NCBI GenBank assembly: GCA_963724405.1
Contig: CAVRUQ010000016.1
Coordinates: 434,001-498,000, forward strand
Direction: 5' to 3'
DNA from: CAVQBJ01 sp963724405
GTDB lineage: Bacteria; Actinomycetota; Thermoleophilia; Solirubrobacterales; Solirubrobacteraceae
DNA: 64,000 nt
Part shown: positions 60,412-64,000 of the stretch, one piece after another
Numbering within the stretch: position 1 is the first letter of the stretch
Layout of the letters: every line of letters begins with the position of its first letter
Made by a program: the position numbers and the translations under genes
Notes under the pieces: generated by a model
The model's database searches: none
What the model was told of the DNA's origin: nothing
What the model saw: only the letters and a program-made list of their open reading frames with translations

Positions 60412-61311
60412 ATGTCGGACGAGACCCAGCAGCCCGAAGAGCAGACCGAGCCGCCCGCCGGCGCGGACGCCGCGGCGACCCCCGAGCCGGCGCCACCGGC
60501 ACCCGAGGAGCCCGTCGCCGCCGAGGAGCCGCAGGCCGCGCCCGAGCCCGCCTCCGAGCCGGTCGCCGAGGCTCCGGCCGCGCCCGAGCCCGCCTCCGAG
60601 CCGGTCGCCGAGGCCCCGGCCGCGCCCGAGCCCGCCTCCGAGCCGGTCGCCGAGTCCCCGGCCGAGCCCGAGGTCGCTCCGGCCGCCGAGTCCACGCCCG
60701 CGGCCGCCGAGGACGAGGAGGAGGAGCCGCCGGCGCCGCGCGTCAAGCCGGCCGTCCCCGGCGCCCACCTCGAGGTCGACATCGTCCCGGAGGGCGTCGA
60801 CCCGCTCGCCCGCGGCGAGCACGCCGATCCGTACGCGATCGAGGACGAGGAGCCGTCGGCCCCGGTCGAGGAGGGCGAGGAGCTCGCCGAGCCGATCGCG
60901 TCAGCCGCGATCGATCTCGCCGCCGGCGCGCGCTACCGCGCGACGGGCAAGCGCAAGACGGCGATCGCACGCGTCATCCTGCGGCCCGGCAAGGGCGAGT
61001 ACCTCGTCAACGGGCGCACGCTCGAGCAGCACTTCCCGCGCACGACGCTGCAGCGCAACATCCGCCAGCCGCTGGAGACGGTCGGCTACGAGGCCCGCAT
61101 GGACGTCATCGCCCGCCTGCAGGGCGGCGGGATCTCCGCCCAGGCGGGGGCGCTGCGCCACGGCATCTCTCGCGCGCTGCTCGAGGCCGATCCGAACCTG
61201 CGCGGCGAGCTCAAGCGCCGCGGCTTCCTGACGCGCGACTCGCGCGCCAAGGAGCGCAAGAAGGCCGGCCTGAAGAAGGCCCGCAAGCGGCCGCAGTTCT
61301 CGAAGCGCTGA
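60412..61311 (+). CDS. rpsI: 30S ribosomal protein S9 with long acidic N-terminal extension
   Basis: The C-terminal 130 residues are ordinary S9: RATGKRKTAIARVILRPGKGE, NGRTLEQHFPR, GGGISAQAGALRHGISRAL and the basic tail ending KKARKRPQFSKR. In front lie about 170 residues rich in Ala, Pro and Glu, likely disordered and strongly acidic, including three tandem copies of a 14-residue unit (60538-60663). Total length is 299, about twice that of most S9. GCAGGAG before ATG 60412 (GGAG at 60403-60406) fixes the start, so the extension is translated. Its role is unknown. Confidence 0.95.
   Translation: MSDETQQPEEQTEPPAGADAAATPEPAPPAPEEPVAAEEPQAAPEPASEPVAEAPAAPEPASEPVAEAPAAPEPASEPVAESPAEPEVAPAAESTPAAAEDEEEEPPAPRVKPAVPGAHLEVDIVPEGVDPLARGEHADPYAIEDEEPSAPVEEGEELAEPIASAAIDLAAGARYRATGKRKTAIARVILRPGKGEYLVNGRTLEQHFPRTTLQRNIRQPLETVGYEARMDVIARLQGGGISAQAGALRHGISRALLEADPNLRGELKRRGFLTRDSRAKERKKAGLKKARKRPQFSKR
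60538..60663 (+). repeat. Three tandem 42-bp coding repeats in rpsI
   Basis: Units 60538-60579, 60580-60621 and 60622-60663 are nearly identical in DNA and each encodes APEPASEPVAEAPA (the last with Ser for one Ala). The near-identity indicates recent duplication or slippage. Confidence 0.9.
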
Positions 61312-61327
61312 TCCGCGCGCCGCGCGC

Positions 61328-62662
61328 ATGACACGCAAGCTGTTCGGAACCGACGGCGTTCGCGGCGTCGCCGGCGAGCTGCTCACCGCCGACCTCGGCC
61401 TCGGGCTCGGGCGGGCCGCGACGCACCAGACCGGCGTCGACGGCGCCCGCGTGCTCGTCATCCGCGATACGCGCGAGTCGGGAGAGATGCTCGAGGCGGC
61501 GCTGGCCGCCGGGGTGGCCGCTGCGGGCGGCGAGGTGCTGCTCGGCGGCGTGCTCCCGACGCCGGCCGCGCCGCTGCTGCTCGCCCGGCACGGCTTCGAT
61601 CTGGCCGTCGTGATCTCGGCCTCGCACAACCCGTACCGCGACAACGGGATCAAGTTCTTCGGGGCCGACGGCTTCAAGCTGTCCGATGACGTCGAGCTGG
61701 CGATCGAGGTCGAGCTCGAGCGCCGTGCGACGACGGCGGCCGACGACGGTGCGGCGGCGCGCATCGGGCGGATCCGAACGCTCCGCGGCGGGCACGAGGA
61801 CTACCTGCGCGAGCTGGCGGTGCGCTTCGTCGACCTCCACCTCGACGGCCTCGACGTGCTGCTCGACTGCGCGAACGGCGCGACCTACCGCGCGGCGCCC
61901 GAGATCTTCCGGCGCCTCGGCGCGCGTGTGACGACGATCGCGGACGCCCCCGACGGGCGCAACATCAACGACGGCTGCGGGTCGACCCACGTCGAGCTGC
62001 TCGGCGAGCGCGTCGTGGCCGGCGGCCACGCGATCGGCTTCGCCTTCGACGGCGACGGCGACCGGGTCCTCGCCGTCGACTGCCACGGCGCGGTCGTGGA
62101 CGGGGACGAGCTGATGGCCCTGGCCGCGGTGCATCTGCACGGTCACGGTCGCCTGACCGGCGACGGCGTCGTCGTGACCGTCATGACCAACTACGGCTTC
62201 CACGCCGCGATGGAGGGGGCCGGGATCACGGTCGCGACAACGCGGGTCGGCGACCGCTACGTGCTCGAGGAGCTGCGGGCGCGCGGCTGGGCGCTCGGCG
62301 GCGAGCAGTCGGGACACATCATCGACACCGCCTTCAACCGCTCGGGCGACGGGATCGCCAGCGCCCTGCTCACGCTCGAGGCGCTCGCCGGGCGCGACCT
62401 CGCCGAGCGCGACGCGATGGACAAGCTCCCACAGCGCCTGGTCAACGTACGCGTTCGTGATCGCGAGGCGCTCGTGGACGCCGCGGAGGTGCAGACCGCG
62501 ATCGAGCGCGAGCACGAGGCGCTCGTCGGTCGCGGGCGCGTGCTCGTCCGACCGAGCGGCACCGAGCCGCTCGTGCGCGTGATGGTCGAAGCGCCGACGA
62601 CCGACGAGGCGGACGCGGTCTGCGGGCGACTCGTCGCCCTCGTCGAGCGCGAGCTCGGCTGA
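61328..62662 (+). CDS. glmM: Phosphoglucosamine mutase
   Basis: This 444-residue alpha-D-phosphohexomutase converts glucosamine-6-phosphate to glucosamine-1-phosphate for UDP-GlcNAc and peptidoglycan. The catalytic serine is Ser99 in ISASHNPYRDNGIKFF, the metal loop is DGDGDR, the sugar-binding loop GGEQSGHI and the phosphate loop RPSGTEPLVRVM. GTDGVRG at residues 7-13 marks GlmM. ATG 61328 follows rpsI by 16 bp, so it may be read from the rplM promoter; glmS comes next, completing the first two steps of the pathway. Confidence 0.97.
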   Translation: MTRKLFGTDGVRGVAGELLTADLGLGLGRAATHQTGVDGARVLVIRDTRESGEMLEAALAAGVAAAGGEVLLGGVLPTPAAPLLLARHGFDLAVVISASHNPYRDNGIKFFGADGFKLSDDVELAIEVELERRATTAADDGAAARIGRIRTLRGGHEDYLRELAVRFVDLHLDGLDVLLDCANGATYRAAPEIFRRLGARVTTIADAPDGRNINDGCGSTHVELLGERVVAGGHAIGFAFDGDGDRVLAVDCHGAVVDGDELMALAAVHLHGHGRLTGDGVVVTVMTNYGFHAAMEGAGITVATTRVGDRYVLEELRARGWALGGEQSGHIIDTAFNRSGDGIASALLTLEALAGRDLAERDAMDKLPQRLVNVRVRDREALVDAAEVQTAIEREHEALVGRGRVLVRPSGTEPLVRVMVEAPTTDEADAVCGRLVALVERELG

Positions 62663-62801
62663 GACCCCGGCACCCGGCGCCCCGTGGCCGGGGGATCGCG
62701 CCGCGCGCTGGTATCGTCACACGCGTTCTACGCCGGGCGGGACCTCCGATCGGGACGATGTTTCCGGGGGCTCCCATTTCGAAGGAAAGGACGCGCGGCT
62801 C

Positions 62802-64000
62802 GTGTGCGGAATCGTTGGCTACGTCGGTAGGCGCCCCGCGGAGCAGATCATCCTGGCCGGCCTGCGCCGCCTGGAGTACCGCGGCTACGACAGTGCCGGC
62901 ATCTCGCTGCTCGACGCCGAAGGGATCGCCGCCGTCCGCTCGGTCGGCAACCTCGACGCGCTCGAGCACAAGCTCACCGCACGCGCGGCGCGCGGGGAGG
63001 GCGCCGGCGCGGTCGCGCTCGCCCAGGCGCCGGCGACGGTCGGGATCGGCCACACGCGCTGGGCGACGCACGGCCGCGTGAGCGAGGAGAACGCCCATCC
63101 GCAGTTCGACTCGCGCGACCAGGTGCACGTCGTCGTCAACGGGATCGTCGAGAACTACATGGAGCTCAAGGAGCGGCTGCTTGCGAGCGGGTGCGTCTTC
63201 AGCTCGGAGACCGATGTCGAGGTGATCGCCCATCTCATCTCGCGCCACTACGCCGGCGACCTCGCGGCCGCCGTGCGGGCCGCGTTCGCCGAGTTGCGCG
63301 GGCACTACGCGTTCGTGGCGATGCACGCCGACGAGCCGGACCTGCTCGTCGGTGCGCGCCGCGAATGCCCGCTCGTCGTCGGCCGCGGCGACGGCGAGCA
63401 GTACATCGCGTCCGCCGTGCCGGCGTTCCTGGCCCAGACGCGCCGCGTGCAGTACATCGAGAACGAGGAGATCGTGGTCCTGCGCCCGGATGACGTGACG
63501 ATCTGTGCGCCCGACGGGACCGTGATCGAGCGGCCGATCGTCGAGGTCGACTGGGACGAGGACACCGCCGAGAAGGGCGGCTTCGAGACGTTCATGCTCA
63601 AGGAGATCAACGAGCAGGCCGAGGCGGTCGCCTCGACGATCGCCGACCGCGCGGCGCACGGGACGCGCACCGTCGACCTCAACGAGGAGGGGGCGCTGGA
63701 CGAGAGCATCCTCGCCGGCACGACGCGGATCGTCATCGTCGCCTGCGGGACCTCCTACCACGCCGGGCTCATCGGTCGCTACGCGATCGAGGGCTGGGCC
63801 CGCATTCCGGTCGAGGTCGACGTGGCCTCGGAGTACCGCTACCGCGATCCGGTCGTCGGCCCGGGCGACCTCGTCATCGGGGTCTCCCAGTCCGGCGAGA
63901 CGGCCGACACGCTCGCGGCGATGCGCCTCGCCCGCGAGCGCGGCGCCACCGTGCTCGCCGTCACGAACGTGATGGGCTCGCAGGCCACGCGCGATGCCGA
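62802..64000 (+). CDS. glmS: Glucosamine-fructose-6-phosphate aminotransferase, 3' end outside window
   Basis: These are the first 399 residues of GlmS, which makes glucosamine-6-phosphate from fructose-6-phosphate and glutamine. GTG 62802 gives Val/Met followed by Cys2, the glutaminase nucleophile exposed after Met removal, in CGIVGYVGRRPA. HTRWATHG, VVNGIVENY and the first SIS domain (CGTSYHAGL, SQSGETADT) follow. AAGGAAAGG lies upstream. The 139-bp gap after glmM has a TATCGT box (62712-62717) as a weak promoter candidate and is too short for a glmS ribozyme. The gene runs off the right edge. Confidence 0.97.
   Translation, partial: MCGIVGYVGRRPAEQIILAGLRRLEYRGYDSAGISLLDAEGIAAVRSVGNLDALEHKLTARAARGEGAGAVALAQAPATVGIGHTRWATHGRVSEENAHPQFDSRDQVHVVVNGIVENYMELKERLLASGCVFSSETDVEVIAHLISRHYAGDLAAAVRAAFAELRGHYAFVAMHADEPDLLVGARRECPLVVGRGDGEQYIASAVPAFLAQTRRVQYIENEEIVVLRPDDVTICAPDGTVIERPIVEVDWDEDTAEKGGFETFMLKEINEQAEAVASTIADRAAHGTRTVDLNEEGALDESILAGTTRIVIVACGTSYHAGLIGRYAIEGWARIPVEVDVASEYRYRDPVVGPGDLVIGVSQSGETADTLAAMRLARERGATVLAVTNVMGSQATRDA

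Noticed and set aside
62663..62801. glmS ribozyme upstream of glmS
   Set aside because: The gap is 139 bp with a possible promoter inside it, and no ribozyme-like conserved core is seen; the ribozyme is mainly a Firmicutes feature.

Overview
The window is high-GC bacterial DNA with dense, often overlapping genes (ATGA/GTGA junctions). Its gene content is actinobacterial: IspH, a SUF system with SufU and an Rrf2 regulator, a MoeZ/CysO/CysM/Mec sulfur-carrier cysteine pathway, GuaB3, a WS/DGAT acyltransferase, an FxsA protein, type-2 PyrF and a short HU. Several unrecognised proteins and the absence of mycolic-acid or Streptomyces signature genes make the class Thermoleophilia (Solirubrobacterales) the best guess. 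This is an inference from content and style, not from an alignment.

Layout. 1-3346: end of a TetR gene, a secreted glycosidase-like protein and two unknowns. 3343-6222: a DUF-type protein with FxsA, a luciferase-like monooxygenase and a MIP18/SufT-like protein. 6239-10153: WS/DGAT acyltransferase, a 46-residue membrane protein, ispH and a metallophosphoesterase. 10133-13000: a leftward sufB / flavin reductase / DipZ-like thioredoxin group. 13198-16903: two secreted chymotrypsin-fold proteases with Ser/Thr stalks. 16921-21209: the leftward rrf2-sufC-sufD-sufS-sufU operon. 21464-25108: a SCO1-like copper protein and a tandem pair of secreted, cysteine-patterned paralogues. 25186-32608: moeZ and cysO, then a TetR/DUF2236 module, a degenerate MBL-like protein and a GMC oxidoreductase, then cysM, mec and a zinc-ribbon membrane protein. 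32635-36976: UvrA-like ABC protein, VOC protein, one unknown and DUF1802. 37135-41526: hydantoinase/oxoprolinase A and B with a beta-hydroxyacid dehydrogenase. 41688-44805: zinc-motif protein, nadB and a histone-deacetylase-family amidohydrolase. 44806-48363: repeat-rich island with an IS3-family element nested in an IS110-family element. 48364-50712: two zinc-ribbon proteins and a glycosyltransferase. 50834-55137: murI, rph, rdgB, small proteins, hup and pyrF. 55145-64000: PfkB sugar kinase, guaB3-guaA, a methyltransferase, rplM-rpsI, glmM and the start of glmS.

How the genes work together. SufBCDSU build Fe-S clusters and the Rrf2 protein probably senses them; IspH and possibly the GMC protein are local Fe-S clients. 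MoeZ (rhodanese-ThiF) can activate and thiolate CysO, CysM can join CysO-thiocarboxylate to O-phosphoserine, and the JAMM protease Mec can release cysteine; here the two halves of that pathway lie about 4 kb apart. MurI, GlmM and GlmS feed peptidoglycan synthesis; GuaB3/GuaA and PyrF feed nucleotide synthesis. The most striking structural finding is the IS3 insertion (45854-47337). It has 27-bp inverted ends and a 3-bp target duplication, and removing it in silico restores a complete 410-residue IS110 transposase frame. Other notable signals are a perfect 20-bp palindrome in a TetR-adjacent, apparently leaderless promoter; an Rrf2 operator in its own promoter; terminator-like hairpins in the rplM and guaB3 leaders; and an S9 ribosomal protein with a roughly 170-residue acidic repeat extension.
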